Both the position numbers and the translations under genes were made by a program. This document shows positions 42,772-56,443 of a stretch of 64,000 nt of DNA, one piece after another. The notes beneath the pieces were generated by a model. The model had not been told where the DNA came from, did not search any database, and was given only the letters and a program-made list of their open reading frames with translations. Each line of letters begins with the position of its first letter. Positions within the stretch are counted from its first letter, which is position 1. Source of the DNA: Azolla caroliniana (lineage: Eukaryota > Polypodiophyta); assembly GCA_043228905.1 (NCBI GenBank), contig JBHGNT010000002.1:20026001-20090000 (forward strand), in the 5' to 3' direction.

Positions 42772-45700
42772 ATGTCTTCAGGGCTGAGATTAATTGATGG
42801 TTCTCAGATAGCTTCTCTTCTCTCCTCCATCTATGATGAAGATCCGCAATTTGACCATATATTTGATGAAGCTCGAGGCCACCATGGCTCTAATAATCAA
42901 GTGGAACACAAGCAACAACAAGGGGACGAAGACATGGTGGATTCTTCCCAATTCCTTTCTGTCGCCATGTCTCTCATCAATCAAGCTAATGGTGGAACTG
43001 AGATCCCATCAAAGATTATGGATGAGGCTCTTCAAAGCACACAAATGAATCTCCTTTTTCATGGCGATGGTGAGGATGATGATAAGAAGAAGAACAATGT
43101 CGTCATGATGGATCGTCCTACCTTTGCATCGAAATTAGGCGATCTTCTTCGATCTATAGTCTGTTCTTTGCAAGGTAACTTAATGGAGATTCACATTTGA
43201 TTGTGATGATCTACTTATGTGTATGTGTATGCGAGACAGAGAGATGATAATAAAATATCCCTAAAACCCAAAACTGGTTAACTTAAACCCAAAATGTTGG
43301 TGGAGAGATCATAAATATGTACCTCAGTCTTTTAGGTAATTTGGTAAGGAGATCCAGAAGGTCATTTCTTCAACCATTACGATCATTTTCTCAATCAATC
43401 CCTACATCCCACGTGATCATGTAGTAACATTGGTAAGATTTGAATCCAGGTCTATCAGTTAATAAAAATACAGTTTGGAGCCTGCCACAAAGATCATTCT
43501 GTAAAGGTTTTGATGCAAGTTTATGGGTTCATAAAATACATCTTGAAGAATAAAAGGCATGCATTCATTCAACTCTGACTTTCCAGTTTCCACACGTTCA
43601 GATGGGCTTTTTGGACTACATGGTTTGAAGAGCAAAAGTTCATGTTAGTTTAGGCCCCACTTTCCACGATATCATGTCGTAAACGGGTTGTATTTCAAAC
43701 CAAGGTCACTGGCTAATACTAACAGCTAAGTGTAGCCTTAACATAGAGAAATATTTCTCTTTATGAAGTGCTATGTACGTCCATCAAGTGGACATTCTCT
43801 TTCTTTCATCTGCTCTTTGTTCTGACCCATTCTCATCTTGGTGAGTAGTTAAGCAGATGGTTTTCCTGAGTTCCCACCCAACGCCTCTTGTGAAGATGGC
43901 GACAAGTTTGTTGTCCATAAGGACAGAAAATTTAGCGTCGCGATATTGTTTTCTAAATCCATTTCCCAAGAATAGTGATATTAAATTTCAATGTGCTTCA
44001 CTTGTGCATGGGAACACCAAACGCACTTTAGGTATAAAAGCTTTTCCCTCATTCTGATGGACGAATCCTGTATCTGGGAAAGGGAAAGCCCCTAACTGGC
44101 CAAAATATTGATGATAGAGTTTAAATAATATGCATTATCAAAGTGGAATTGCAACCTTTTATATGATTCCTTTGTTTTTGTTAAAGATCTACTTTCTACT
44201 TGCTTGATTTTGAAAATAAATCGATTTTTTGCGGATTTTTTTAAACAGAAAATCCATTGGTTGTGTCGATTATGGATGGATCTGCTATAAAAGCATCATT
44301 GGAGGATGAGGATGATTTCGCAATGCTTGCAGAGAACATATTTACAGATTTGGATGTAGAGGACAGTGGGAAGATTAGTTCAAATGCATTCCGCACAGCA
44401 TTGCAAAACATGGGATTGGAGATGGGTGTTCCTGATCCATCAGGTTAAGAACCTTTTCATTAGGTTCTTATAAATTTCTCATTGTTTTGGCATACTGGTT
44501 ATCCTTTTCTTCTTGTGTTTTGTAATTTTTGTCTTTCTCCATGTTCTTCGTGCATATTATAATGTATGTATAATCTAATCTAACAAAAAAAAGGATTCTG
44601 GTTCTTTTTGGAAAACAAACCCAATTTCTGCTTTTGGGACTTTGCAGCAACAATAGAAGCAGAAACTGTGATTTCATCCATCTTGAAAAAGCATCTTTCT
44701 GGAGAGGAAGTAGATATAGGTCAAGCACGATTTGCTGAGCTTCTTCAAGCAATTCTTGAAGATCTTGCAGAAGCTCTTACAGTAAATCCAATTGCGGTTA
44801 CATTAGATCTGAACGTGAACAATGGATTTCAAATACAGAAGGTAAATCGTTCTATTGCACATGAATTTATATAGTTTTTTTACCATAATGTTTATCTCAA
44901 GTTAAAATCTGTAGAAATAATAAATTCCAATACAATGATGAAAATAGAAGAAAGGTTGGCCTACAATTATGGAAGCATATTAAAATGAGGAGTTTAGTGA
45001 AACAAGCAATAGCTGTAACTGAGGACATATTATATATTATGGTCAATAGAGATTGGTGTTAGGCCAGCCACTAAATATTTTCTGGGGAAGAATGAGGTTA
45101 CCAAATCCATGGCAAAAATATAGTCTAGGTTCAATGGATTTCAACATTTTTTTATCGCATGTAATGCCAACTGTATCCAACAAGCTGGAAATTTCGAATG
45201 AAAACATGCAGATATTCGAAAGAATATAACATTTCCAATAGTTTGCCATTCATTGCATGACTACTATCTACTATGGTGTTTAGAATGGACATCAAAAAGA
45301 AAAATGGATTGAAGTTGAAAGTTTTTCTCTTTCAACTAAAAACTCCTTAAATAATCTGTAAAAATCGAAGTGGTATTAGGTTAGCAACTCAAAAATCCTT
45401 AAATAATCTGGAAAAACCGAAGAGGTATTTAGCGTTGTAACAACTGGTTGAAGAGGTGTAGCTTTATAGCTAAACTTGCTACTATAATTTTGAATGACTA
45501 CAGTTGCTAGATGATGGAGAACGCTTTTCCAAGGTAGCAGACAACATGTTTGACGAGTTTGATACTAACAAGGACGGAATGCTTGACAAAAATGAACTAA
45601 AACTTCTTCTCGAGACGAGAGGTGAAGAATGGGGCTTGCCTTCAAAAGACTCTAATGAGCATATGGAACAACTTTATAATGAATTGTTCTCGTTGTGTGA

Positions 45701-45815
45701 TGTGGACAAGAGTGGTGAAATTGAGAAGGTAGAATTTCAGGTACTTTTAAGAGAGATTTTTGAGACCTTTGCAGTGCAATTGAAGTCGACTCCAATTTTT
45801 ATGAGCTCGAAATAA
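42772..45815 (+). CDS. EF-hand calcium-binding protein, four exons, about 367 residues
   Basis: Exons 42772-43174, 44249-44443, 44648-44841 and 45504-45815 join in frame (phases 1, 1, 0) with GT-AG introns, giving about 367 residues. It should bind Ca2+ and act as a sensor in the cytosol or nucleus; no signal peptide or membrane segment is seen. Exon 4 has two canonical 12-residue loops: DTNKDGMLDKNE (residues 284-295) and DVDKSGEIEKVE (330-341). Exon 2 has a degenerate loop DVEDSGKISSNA (170-181) with Ala for the final Glu. Exon 1 begins MSSGLRLIDGSQIASLLSSI and has a His/Gln/Asp-rich linker. It resembles a plant family of ~370-residue EF-hand proteins; I do not assign a name. Exon 4 also has an internal donor (CAG|GTACTT at 45740) that could feed alternative last exons downstream. 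Convergent with the endopeptidase gene. Confidence 0.85.
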
Positions 45816-45930
45816 CCTTCATTCATTGAGCTGAGTGTTTATTGGCTCCTAATATGCCTGGCAAATTAAATTCTAAAGAGTGGGAAAATAATTTACAGAA
45901 GTTAACTCCATGATTTCTATAACTTTGCAG

Positions 45931-46095
45931 CAAACTTTACCAGTATTTTTATTGAGGAAGACATTGTGATCCTTCCTCAAGTTATTCTTTCTGTGTTTTC
46001 TAGACTTAATTTTTACCAAATTTTTTTCTCAAAAGCTTAATTGGTTTACATCATTGCAGCAAGCCTTGCCAGCATTTTATTTGAGAAAACGATAA
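45931..46095 (+). other. Two candidate alternative last exons of the EF-hand gene
   Basis: Two short blocks follow TTTGCAG and CATTGCAG acceptors. The first, 45931-45969, reads QTLPVFLLRKTL then TGA. The second, 46060-46095, reads QALPAFYLRKR then TAA. They are tandem copies of one ~125-bp unit; a third, worn copy may lie near 46150-46200. The internal donor in exon 4 after VEFQ keeps either in frame (phase 0). Without transcript data this is a prediction. Confidence 0.4.
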
Positions 46096-46782
46096 ATGCC
46101 TCAAGATCTGATACACTTACAAGAACTTCCACAATTTCTTTAAAGCTAAAGTTGGTTTCCATGATTCCACCAAAGCTTTAACAGCACGTTGTTTGACTCA
46201 GGACTTATCCTTGCTTGAGTTTGTTCGTATAGACATTATAATCAGAAATTTATTGTTCCCCATTTCGTTTTTGACTACTGCATTTGCTTTTTGAGTCCAT
46301 AAATTTATTCATTACAGATTGAAATATTATGTTCACGTCCATCCCTCTGATGATTCATAATTTGTTCACTTTTAGTATCCCTACCAGCAATTAATTGAGG
46401 TTTTAGTCCTTGTTTATCATTACAAAAAACTGCGCATCCAAAAAGGTGAGAATTGTATGAAAGAAAAAACTCAATGTGTAAAAGATAGGATACAGATATA
46501 CACAGCAAAGCAAGACATCTGCAATATGCTTTGGTAAGTTGAGATTATCAATAAATGTTCATTTAAAGGGCCTTCATACACCAATAAATGTTGAGAGATT
46601 TCACTCTTGTGAACTGAGTGAAAAAAATGCCACTTACAAAGCAAATAAGATTTCCTCAGCCACTAAAAAATAGAGAAGGGGGGAGCCGAGAAAGAATTTT
46701 TTTATATTATGTATGAAGGAGAATTACCTTTTCATACATTTCTGAATAGTATAATACTACAATTCTTATCATGGTATTTGTG

Positions 46783-49700
46783 TTATAATGAAGAGATGGG
46801 ATTCCTTGTGTAAACCCTCTCTAATTCAAGGTGTGGTACCTCTTTACGTTCCATGCCCAATGCTGACGAACCATCTGCACTGGGTTTAGTCTCTGGATTT
46901 GTGATGGTTGGGTAATTGTTGCACTGAAAGTGCTTCTCCAACCACCTATCCATCTCCCACAGCACATGCATGATACTCTCCCTTGCACTGAAACCATGGC
47001 TTTCCAGTGGAAGAATAACAAGACGACACGGCACACCATGACCTTTCAAAGCAGCATAAAATCTTTCTGACTGAAAACAAGAAAAGCCATATGATTGCAG
47101 TGGCACCATACACAAATTATACTAAAAAGTATGTTTTTTAAGGCTTCTCTTTTGTTCGTTATTGTATTTGTTCTTTTTTCTATAAAAGCAACAGAATGAT
47201 GCAATATAATGGCACTATACCTGCAAAGTTAGTGTTCCTGAATTGCTGTCCTCCTCTCCATGAATTAGAAGAAGAGGTTTCTTTATTTTGTTGGCCAACA
47301 TAAATGGACTCATGCTGATATATGTTTGTGGTGCTTCCCATAGAGTCCTCTCCTCATTCTGCAGCATCATCACAGTTCGTTTTAAGACTCGAGAGCTGAT
47401 TAAGCGGAGAGAATGAAAAACCTCTTGCTACGAGGAGACATCACAACCATGATCTCTATGTCAAGAAAAACTGCAGCAAAGAAGAGTTCCTGGATGGAGG
47501 CCACAAGAAGATAATGGCTGAGATCCAGGAGAGTGCTGATTCAGGAGAATTATGTCATTATATTAATTCTCCATCTAAAGAATCCTGGTTAAAGGCCACA
47601 AGGAGATAAAGGAGATCCAGGAGAGCCCTGATTCAGGAGAATTATATTATCATATAATTCTCCATCTAAAGAATCCTGGCAAGAGGCCACAATGAGATAA
47701 TGGCTGAGATCCAGGAGAGAGCTGATTCAGCTCCAAAATATCATCACATAAAAACATAAATACTTCATAAATATTTATGGTTGGAGAATAAACACAAGTG
47801 CTTGTATTCTTCACATCATTGTATTAAGATACCATGACCATGAGCTCTATGTTGAGACAGAACTGCATCAAAGAAGAGATAATTCTCTATCAAAAAGACC
47901 CTGGCTGTAGACCATAAGGAGATAATTGGCTGAGATCCAGGAGAGATTAAGATAAAAAAAATTCAGATGATTGATTGTTGTCAGGTTGTTACTAAATGAC
48001 AGTCTCAAATTGAATGTCTCCAAAACCTAACCTACTAATCTAAGGAAAAACTGTGAAACTCATCACAGACTGCTTTATATAAAATATTCATGTTATTTCA
48101 GGTCTTCCCTTAGTGATTGTATGAAATTTGGTTGTATTTCTTCATTTTGCTCTAGCTGTTTTGGATCATCGATGTATCTTTTCTCACCTGAAATCCGAAG
48201 GGAGTCAAGGTTCGATTGTATGCACCAGCACGAGCAATACCACAACAAAACAAGTGGGGAGCATGTGCGAGCAAATTAGCTGTCATAAACGCCCCATATG
48301 AATGACCACCAACAGCTACACACCCTGCTCGAGCTACCTAATAAAGTCAATAAGAAATAAGAATATTCCTTAAAAGATAGAATAATGTTAAGATTAATCA
48401 TAACAGAAAGTCTCACTCAAATTTAGAAGTCTGGCATATATCCTAAGACAAATCATACATACCCCTCTCTGAATGACTTCATTGACTGCAGCCTCAGCAC
48501 TAGCCACAAGCTGCTCAACATACCTGCAAACAGAGTGTGCAACATTCAAGGGAACATCTCTGCAAAGAGTGGAGCTTCTTCATTTTAAAGGAAAAATGTG
48601 TGATAAAGACCTGTCATTCGCCTCTTCATTTCCCTCTCCAACAATTGGAATTGTAGGCCCATCTAATACTGCAAATCTATATATTAAACAGGGGAGCCTC
48701 AATAATACCAGTGGAAAGTAAAACGAGTTTACGATCAAATGAAAATATTGTTAATGATTGATACTCACCCTCTGGCCAGCCACAAGAGAGGCGAAGTTGC
48801 TCCAATACCTGCAAACTCGTTGGGTGAACCACGAATTTGCCCTGCCATATCTTTGTTTTTAAATTCCCCGGGATATGACCACACCAGAAGCGGCAAAGGG
48901 CCATCCTTTGTTGGTTCATATTGTGGAGGAGTATAAAGTATTGCACTGAGTTGCACACCATCTTCTCTTGAGTACTTTATAAGTTCTTTCTTCAGGTCAA
49001 CTAACTGCGGATATGGATGTGGAAAGTTGGTTATTTGCTTTACCCTGTGATCTGGCCAGTATAGCATGAAGTACTGAGGGCGTTCTGTCTGTGACTCTTT
49101 TGAAAACAAGATTTTGAGTCCATCATATTCTAGATCAGAATCAGAATAATCAGACATGAGTGAAACCACTGATTCATAGTATTTTTCTTTGGGGCTTTGC
49201 CAAATGCGCTCTTTTTCCTTTGTGTGGCTGCAATATAAAGAAATAATCAAATCAGGAAGTGCCTACAAATATCTCAGTTAAAAAGCAGATGACACTGGAA
49301 CTGGGTTGAAATTACATACGGATCTAAAAGATCAAGGAAGGGAATATCTCCCTCAGGAGTGGCCCCATTCCCATTCAGAAGCAAGTACTTCTTTCCATCA
49401 TTCTTTCGAACCCATGCAAGGACGTATGTTCCAAGTGATGTTCTTCTCAACATTGGTGAACCAGGATTAGAATAAGCATCCTCTGATGATCTGTCAAACA
49501 AAATGTGTGGCTCTTGCTTGATTTCGGGAGAAATTATCCAGGTCCTTGTCTTCCTTGTCTTATACCATGATTCATACACTAATGCAAATGAATCATCTCC
49601 CCAAACAATTCCCCTACAAAGAACAAGCTGAAATGAAAACATTTAAAGGAAATAGACATCAGTTCTCCAGGATAGCTTAAAAGCTTCATACCCATAACGT

Positions 49701-52700
49701 AAATCAAGCTGATGAAGTATTTTCACATCTTCATCACTTTCTGATTCTGCATTCTGAGTGTATATAATATCACGAGGTGAAACCTCAACTCTTGCATCTC
49801 CGCCATCTTGTGTCTCAACCCTAGTTCAAAAACACACAAAGCCAGAGGGATATACAATCCCAAATGACTGAAAATTAACACTCCCTTACTTACACATTTT
49901 CAACTTGCACTACAAATTACTTCTCTTGTATTTGCAAAAAGAAGCACTTCATGTCTAAAGAGGCCAACAAATATAGAGCAACACAGGCCAATAACTGACC
50001 AATAAAGCGATGACTCCTTGTCTGATCGCCACCCAACAGATCGCTTCCCTTTCCTAACACTGTTGAATGCTATTGGAATATCTTCTGCAAGAGGAAGACT
50101 GCAAATCTCTCTCACAAATTCCCCAGTCTTTCGCCATAGCTCAGTCTTCTGTGGAAACCGTCCACATGGGACTGTGAATGAATAAGGCTTCTGTATTGTT
50201 GATACAAGAAGATATTTTCCGTCAGGCGATGGCTCAACAGAAGTGTAGATTGCCGGTGACTGAAATGGTGTTACAACGCCATCCAAAGAGACAAGGACAA
50301 GTTGTGAAGTAGCATAATAGTCAAACAAATCTTCGTCGTGCTTATCTTTTAAAAGATCTTGATATGTGCGAGCTTGAACAACTTTTCCCACTTCGTTTGT
50401 TTGTATCTTTGGACTGCTTGGAATTCTGGGCTTCTTTGGTACTTCCCCTCGGTTGCTCGGAACCGTAAATGCAAGCAAAGTTGAGTCATCTAGCCATGTG
50501 TATCTGCAATTTTGTATATTACATGTGTGAAATCTGTTTGTTCCCTGATGTTTGGAATAAAAACTCACAACTTATAATTCATATTCAGATAAGCATGTGA
50601 AATCTGTTTCATGTTGGGTTAAGAATTAAAAGATTAAAAAACTCACGAATCGAAAATTGTATTCAGGCTAAGTTCAGGTGGGCCAAAAAGCTTTCGAGCT
50701 TGTCCAGTAGAGATTTCTGCTACCCATAAGCTCAGCATACTGGACCCATCTTCTTCCTAGATAGGCATGTTATTAGAATGCTTGCAGATGATGAAAGTTA
50801 GATTACACTTTATAAACTCTTTCTCACAAACCTGGTTTCCTCCTCGCACACCAAATGCCAAGTGGCGACCATCTTTTGACCTGCATTTGGCAGATAAATA
50901 AGAGTTAAAATATTGGGATATTCTTGAGCTATGATGTACTCAACAGAAAGAAAGAGTCCAGTACACAATGGTGATGTACTACGAGAAGGTTGCATCACAC
51001 AAAAAAGGGTTTAGTATAGTATACCATGATATAAAGTTGATTTTCACTGATTCTGGGAGCCCCACAATTTCTAGTTCTTCACCTAAGCTACCATCTTCCA
51101 AAAGAGAGTGAACAGTAATTCCAGTGTAGAAAGACCTGCAAAACCATGTATTTTCAAATAGGTGAACAAAAAAACAACGATAGTTCATTTATAGTCAATG
51201 ACAAAAGCCAAAAGAATCTAAATTGTCAGGATTTGAGCACACATGATAAAAGCTGCAAGGATTGAAACTCGATTACTGGTATGTCGGAAATTAATGTTGA
51301 CTCAAGCCTCACTAGAATTATAGTTTAGAAGGAATGAGAAATCAAGACTCCTTCAGGTGCTTACAGGACTTCTGATCCAGCATTAATTTTAAGTGATCTC
51401 TATGCTTCCAAACCTGCACTCTCTGCAACTTGCTAATAGCTACTATTTTAGTTCGAGATTCCCAATTCGAGGAATTGGCCACTAGCATATGGGTTATAGG
51501 TGAGCACCATAAAGTTCGCTAATAAAAATCAAACAGTAGCTAACAAATTTCCTAGAACCTTTCAACACTATAGTAGTGTGGTGTCCCAAATTCTTAAAAT
51601 TGTCAGAATGTATTGAAGTTTGTAAATAAATGTATGTATTAATCTGGTGGCCACACAATTCAGTATGCATGACATGTTTATGCGATATGATCAGATTCAG
51701 ACAGCTTATAATGGCTTGATTTCTCATTGCAGCACCATATTCTTTACTCGGCTTCAAAGGATAAACAAAACACATGGACAAACATAATAAAGATGGTAAA
51801 AGAACTTGTGATGAAATTTATTTAGTAGAAAACACAGTACACTGTAGACAAACTAGACACCTGTTGGAGGAAAGTAAGGTTTGCCTGGTGTACTAGTTGG
51901 ACAGGAGAATTTCATTTGGTAGAATTTCACATAGATACAGCACGAATTTATTATGTCATGTGTAAGGACGACACTAAATGTAAAGGTGAAATTGCCATTT
52001 TAGATACAATAAACAAAAACATAGTGCCATTAGTGGACATGTACACTCTTGAATATATACAGCATCACAAATTTTCTTGATCTCGAAAAGTAGCATAGAT
52101 GTAGACATGCAAAAAAATGACATGTTAAGGTGAAACAACTAAATTATTTCAGATTGCATACTTTCTTGCTCATGATGGTATTCAATTAAACAAATAAGAT
52201 GCTGTGCTTTAATTTTAAGAGGGAGAAAACCCCAAATCTACAAAAACAATGAGAGTTGTATCAATTTCATTTCAGTGGTAGAAAGGGTAAAAATATCTCT
52301 ATGTTTTGGAATCATGATGAATGAATAAACCGATAACGAACACAATGATAATCCTGATGCATCTTTTTTAAGAATAATGGATGTTATGCATGGTTCTTTA
52401 ACGACATTTTTGGAAGAGAGCATTTGATTCAAGAAGTCTGTTGCATTAGGAACAGATTGGGCAAGTGTAACGATAAAAAACAATCAAGAATTGGAACTAG
52501 GATGGCAGTTGATTGTCCTTTCATAACTATGCATTGTGTAGCCCTTCACACAAATCATTGTTCATCAGAGAATATAGAGAGTTGCTCCTCGTTGTCGACA
52601 AGTGTATAAAAGTAAAAAGAATTACAAGAGCCATTTGAATGCTCCATCATTCAATTTGAGAAAATTCTTTTGATTTAAAGGTTGAATAGGTTATTAGTCT

Positions 52701-55700
52701 TAAGAAACATTTTGGTAAGTAATTAAACCCTCTTATCGAATTCTTTGATAATGACAATCTCATACTATTTCATTTAGGAAATAGTAAGCTTATTTCTCTT
52801 GGCTGACCTATATGATAATTTAGGAAAGTTGACATTAATTTTCCTAGATGCATGTTGAGAAAACACATGTCAATGTCAAATCAACTCTAGGCATTGTGGA
52901 TCTAAGATTTGTGGCCTCGTAGACTTTGTAGAACCTGACGTAGATATGAGCAGCCAAAAGGATGATTCAATGGGTTTCGATATCCTTCTGATTATGAACC
53001 AGATAATGGATACTTGTTTTGCCTACTATCCTTTTTAAAAGCAATATTCAACCACACCAAAGGGATTCCTCTTTTTCTTCATGAAGTGATTTTGATTTTG
53101 TTATTGTCTATCAAAAACCATTTATCTCATCACATTTGATGATTTAAAGGAGAGGTTTGAAGATAGCTCTACCTCACCATGCCAGGAAATTCTCTCTTGC
53201 TATCCTCCAGGAAATCTGCCTACAAGTTTTAGTGGTCATGAATTGGATAAACTTATGTTGTTTTATAGAGATAAAACGTTCATTGAGGAATTGTTTTAAG
53301 ATTACCTCTGAGGTATCAACTTATTCTACATTTTAGATCTGTCATTTTAAATGTTATACATAATCTACATACTTAACAAGTAACTAACATTTCCAAAAAA
53401 AACAGGCCAAAAAACTATTGTTAGATAATACCACATATGATTGGAAATATCAAACTTGCAGGGAACTTGATCCTCTATTAGCACCAATGCCCCCATCAAC
53501 TAACATATGAGGGTTTGTGAGCCTTGTCACATATCATATAAATGTAATGTTCTAGTAGAGGATACATGTAAGGATGGATTAAGAATTCAAAATAATATCA
53601 AGACAAAGTTACATGATAGCATGGGTACAGAGTGTCTAGCCAGCCTCAATACAAATATAAATTTCAGGTCCTCTAATGTAGGGGTTCAAGTTTAACTTGG
53701 CAATAGAGCTATGGAGGAAGCTAGGGTCCTCCGAGTCACTAGGAATGCTTTTATAAAGAATGACTGAAGTCTTCTTTTTACTTTATGGTGTTTTAATTTC
53801 ATTCAAACACTGGATTTCAATGATAAAACCTACAAGGATTTTAAAACAATGATAAGAGCTGCAAATGGTTTCAGCACAATGCTAAAAGCCATAAATGATT
53901 TTGATAAATTGGTACACACTAAGTATTTAAATGTAGCAACACAATCTGCGAGGACTACAATTTAAAAACTTGATCAATGTGCTTGAAGGATTTATACACG
54001 ATGACAAATAGCTACAAGTATTTTAACACGATATTAAAAAGTCACCAAGATTTGAGTAAAATATCAAAAGTTGCCAGGATTAAGCATCAATGAAGGCCAC
54101 AACAAGGAATTAAACTCAAGCGATGGATCTGCAAGGATTTAAACTCAATCAACAGGCTGCAAAAACTTAAAATACAAAATTATGATTCTATAAAAACCAC
54201 GATGATTCTATACAAATGACAGAGGGTTATGAGATGTTAAACACACATTGACAGGCTTTAAAACTCACATCGATTAGCTGCAAATGTATGTAAATATAGT
54301 TCCTTTACTTACATTCGGCTCCTTGTGTTGCTATTGGCATCTAATCGCAATCCCCCTAGCTTGAGTTCCGAGACGGCAAGGTCTGAGAGAGTTGGCAGAG
54401 ATCTTCGTTTGAGAAACAATATCTTGTCCCTTTGAGGGGAAAAAGAAAGTGCTGGTGTCGGAGGAGCATCAACTATCTCTTGAATCTCAAGAGGTGGAAG
54501 CCGATAACCTAAAGCATTCTCTTCATCCTCTGCTGAAGGAGAACAAATAAGAAGCAGAATGTTAAAAAAACAGGGGAAAAAACCTACACTTAACCATTAC
54601 TCCTCTCCTAAAGAAGATTAACAACAAAGTGAACAAGAAGAAAATAAGTGATGATGTATTATGTGAGACCATTGCTTTTATGCATCATACACGAAACTTT
54701 CAAATGTCTCCACAATGACTGATTATAGATTCAACAATGTTTACCTTAGAACTGAAATTCGAAATTTCAAATATATATAAACTGGATGGTGCAATGGTAA
54801 AGCTAATGCTTTGCAACATTACAGCCATGGGTTCAAATTTCATATGCAACAGGTTTAATGTTGTATTCATTATAGAAACTCTTACATACTTATGGACTTC
54901 TTCTTTTTTGCTCTAAATCATTAGGAATGCAAACGATAGCATACATCACAAACAAAGAAACTATAGCATTGCTCTTTAAAAGGATATGCTAAAAAGAAAA
55001 TGGGCAAAGAGACCCTAACCCTAGACATTACTGACTCATCCACTGAAGAAGAGGATGAAACTAGAAAAAAGGGAAATTGAGGCCTAACATTAGACAGTTA
55101 TTCCTACCCTTCCAAATAAAAGAAGAACGAGTGAGGAAAGAAAAAGAGAAGAAAACATATCCTAACCGTAAACATTAGTCCTATTCTGAAAGAAGAAGGA
55201 AAAACAAACCCTGACCCTGGGCCTTCCTCGTCTAAAATAAAGAGGCAAAATCAGATGTGTGAATAAGTGAACAAAACGAAGAAAAATTGGAAAGTAAACC
55301 CTAACCCGAAACATTAATCTCCTGAAAGAATGTAAGATAAAAAATGGAAAATACACTATAATCCAACACAATGCTACTCAGAAAACAACAAGAAGGAAAA
55401 AGGATTCGGCAAAAAGAAGAAGAAAAATACGAGGAAGCACTACATATGAGAAAACAAACTCTAGCTCTAAAGCAAAATAGATGATTTTCTGGCGAACCTG
55501 AAACAGGGGAGACATGAGAACTGATGGATTGCAATCGATTCATGTTGGGGCTATTGAATAAGGACCAGTTTATACTTCTCCAAGAGTGTAACGATATTGT
55601 ACTTCTATGAATCTGTGAAATAGCAGATCTCGATGAGGATCGAAGCAAGGTGGAGCTATGTCGGTGGTGATGAGGGTGAGGAAGAAGATGCGGATGGGGA

Positions 55701-55846
55701 CGAGGTCGAGAATGGGAGTGGGAGTGGAGGAATGAGATGAGAGGTCGAGAAGCAGAAACAGAGAGTAGAAGAGTGGCAGAAGAAGAAGAAGAAGAAGAAG
55801 AAGCAGGAGATGAAGAAATGGCAGAGAGGCGGGGCAACACCATCAT
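46783..55846 (-). CDS. CGEP: Chloroplast glutamyl endopeptidase (S9D prolyl-oligopeptidase family), 14 exons
   Basis: Exons 55846-55498, 54532-54313, 51135-51025, 50880-50832, 50756-50647, 50503-50000, 49820-49692, 49613-49320, 49227-48769, 48676-48611, 48523-48463, 48337-48188, 47358-47221 and 47070-46783 join in frame with GT-AG introns. The product is about 975 residues, close to the Arabidopsis homologue. It is a serine protease of the chloroplast stroma cutting after Glu. Residues 1-115 are Ser/His/Arg/Pro-rich, a transit peptide. Next come GYRLPPLEIQEIVDAPPTPA and LSFSPQRDKILFLKRRSLP, then a beta-propeller (about 190-680). The alpha/beta-hydrolase domain has Ser797 in GGHSYG, Asp870 in LLIHGEEDS and His905 in LESHGFS. 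The C-terminal tail (about 925-975) is variable; in the family it is removed by self-cleavage. No stop or frameshift was found. Intron 2 is 3.2 kb. The start lies only ~50 bp from repeat DNA. Assignment is firm. Confidence 0.97.
47440..47950. repeat. Tandem and dispersed repeats in intron 12 of CGEP
   Basis: Units of ~95-105 bp sharing GAGATCCAGGAGAG, CTGATTCAGGAGAATTAT, TAATTCTCCATCTAAAGAAT and CCTGG run from about 47490 to 47735. A further partial copy follows at 47870-47950. The flanks (47445-47490 and 47832-47885) are also duplicated. Confidence 0.7.
53815..54290. repeat. Degenerate short-period repeat in intron 2 of CGEP
   Basis: Repeated AGCTGCAAGGATTTAAAC-like and CACGATGATAAA-like blocks at intervals of roughly 35-45 bp, heavily mutated. 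A related unit occurs alone near 51230-51270. Confidence 0.5.
54782..54890 (+). repeat. tRNA-derived SINE-like remnant in intron 1 of CGEP
   Basis: A-box-like TGGTGCAATGG (54787-54797) and B-box-like GGTTCAAATTT (54830-54840) have normal tRNA spacing, as in Au-type plant SINEs. There is no foldable acceptor stem, so it is not a tRNA gene. Confidence 0.5.
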
Positions 55847-55892
55847 GATGACGATGATGATGATGGAGATGCCTGCTCGTGTCTATCTGCTA

Positions 55893-56440
55893 CTAACAGT
55901 ACGCAACGGCTCGGCTCAAACCTCACCAGAGCCGTTAAACCGTTATTCAACGGTTTGGCTGTTTAGCGGTTCGCTTCGGTTCATTTCAGGCTTGGGCTCC
56001 GTAGCCAGTTTGAGCTTAGTTTGGCAAGTCTCAAGCCGAACCAAACTGTTTCTTAAACCGGTTAAGGCTTAAACGGTTTGGTTAAAGCCGAACCAAACTA
56101 ACAGTACGCAACGGCTCGGCTCAAACCTCACCAGAGCCGTTAAACCGTTATTCAACGGTTTGGCTGTTTAGCGGCTCGCTTCGGTTCATTTCAGGCTTGG
56201 GCTCCGTAGCCAGTTTGAGCTTAGTTTGGCAAGTCTCAAGCCGAACCAAACTGTTTCTTAAACCGGTTAAGGCTTAAACGGTTTGGTTAAAGCAGTTACT
56301 AAACCGGTTTGGCCAAACCATGTTAACTGGTTTAGGAAGCTGTTTGGTTCAAGCTTGAAAACTCTCAAACCGGTTAAGGCTTAACCGGTTTGGTTTGGAC
56401 AAGGCTAAACCAATTTAGCCAAAATCGGACTCTTGTCGAT
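55893..56440. repeat. 205-bp tandem duplication in MITE-like DNA upstream of CGEP
   Basis: 55893-56097 is repeated at 56098-56292 with about one difference. The unit and the following 150 bp are full of AACCGG, CGGTTTGG and GCCGAACC motifs like the subterminal parts of hAT-type MITEs. No terminal inverted repeats with a clean duplication were pinned down. It begins ~47 bp upstream of the CGEP start codon. Confidence 0.75.
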
Positions 56441-56443
56441 TCC

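Noticed and set aside
51190-54312. A gene inside the 3.2-kb intron 2 of CGEP
   Set aside because: Only short frames without domains, AT-rich sequence and degenerate repeats.
54782-54852. A tRNA gene in CGEP intron 1
   Set aside because: Only box-like motifs at normal spacing; no cloverleaf, mutated B box.
55737-56072. Plus-strand frame opposite the CGEP first exon
   Set aside because: Shadow of the Ser/Arg-rich transit peptide and of the duplicated MITE-like DNA; no start context or homology.
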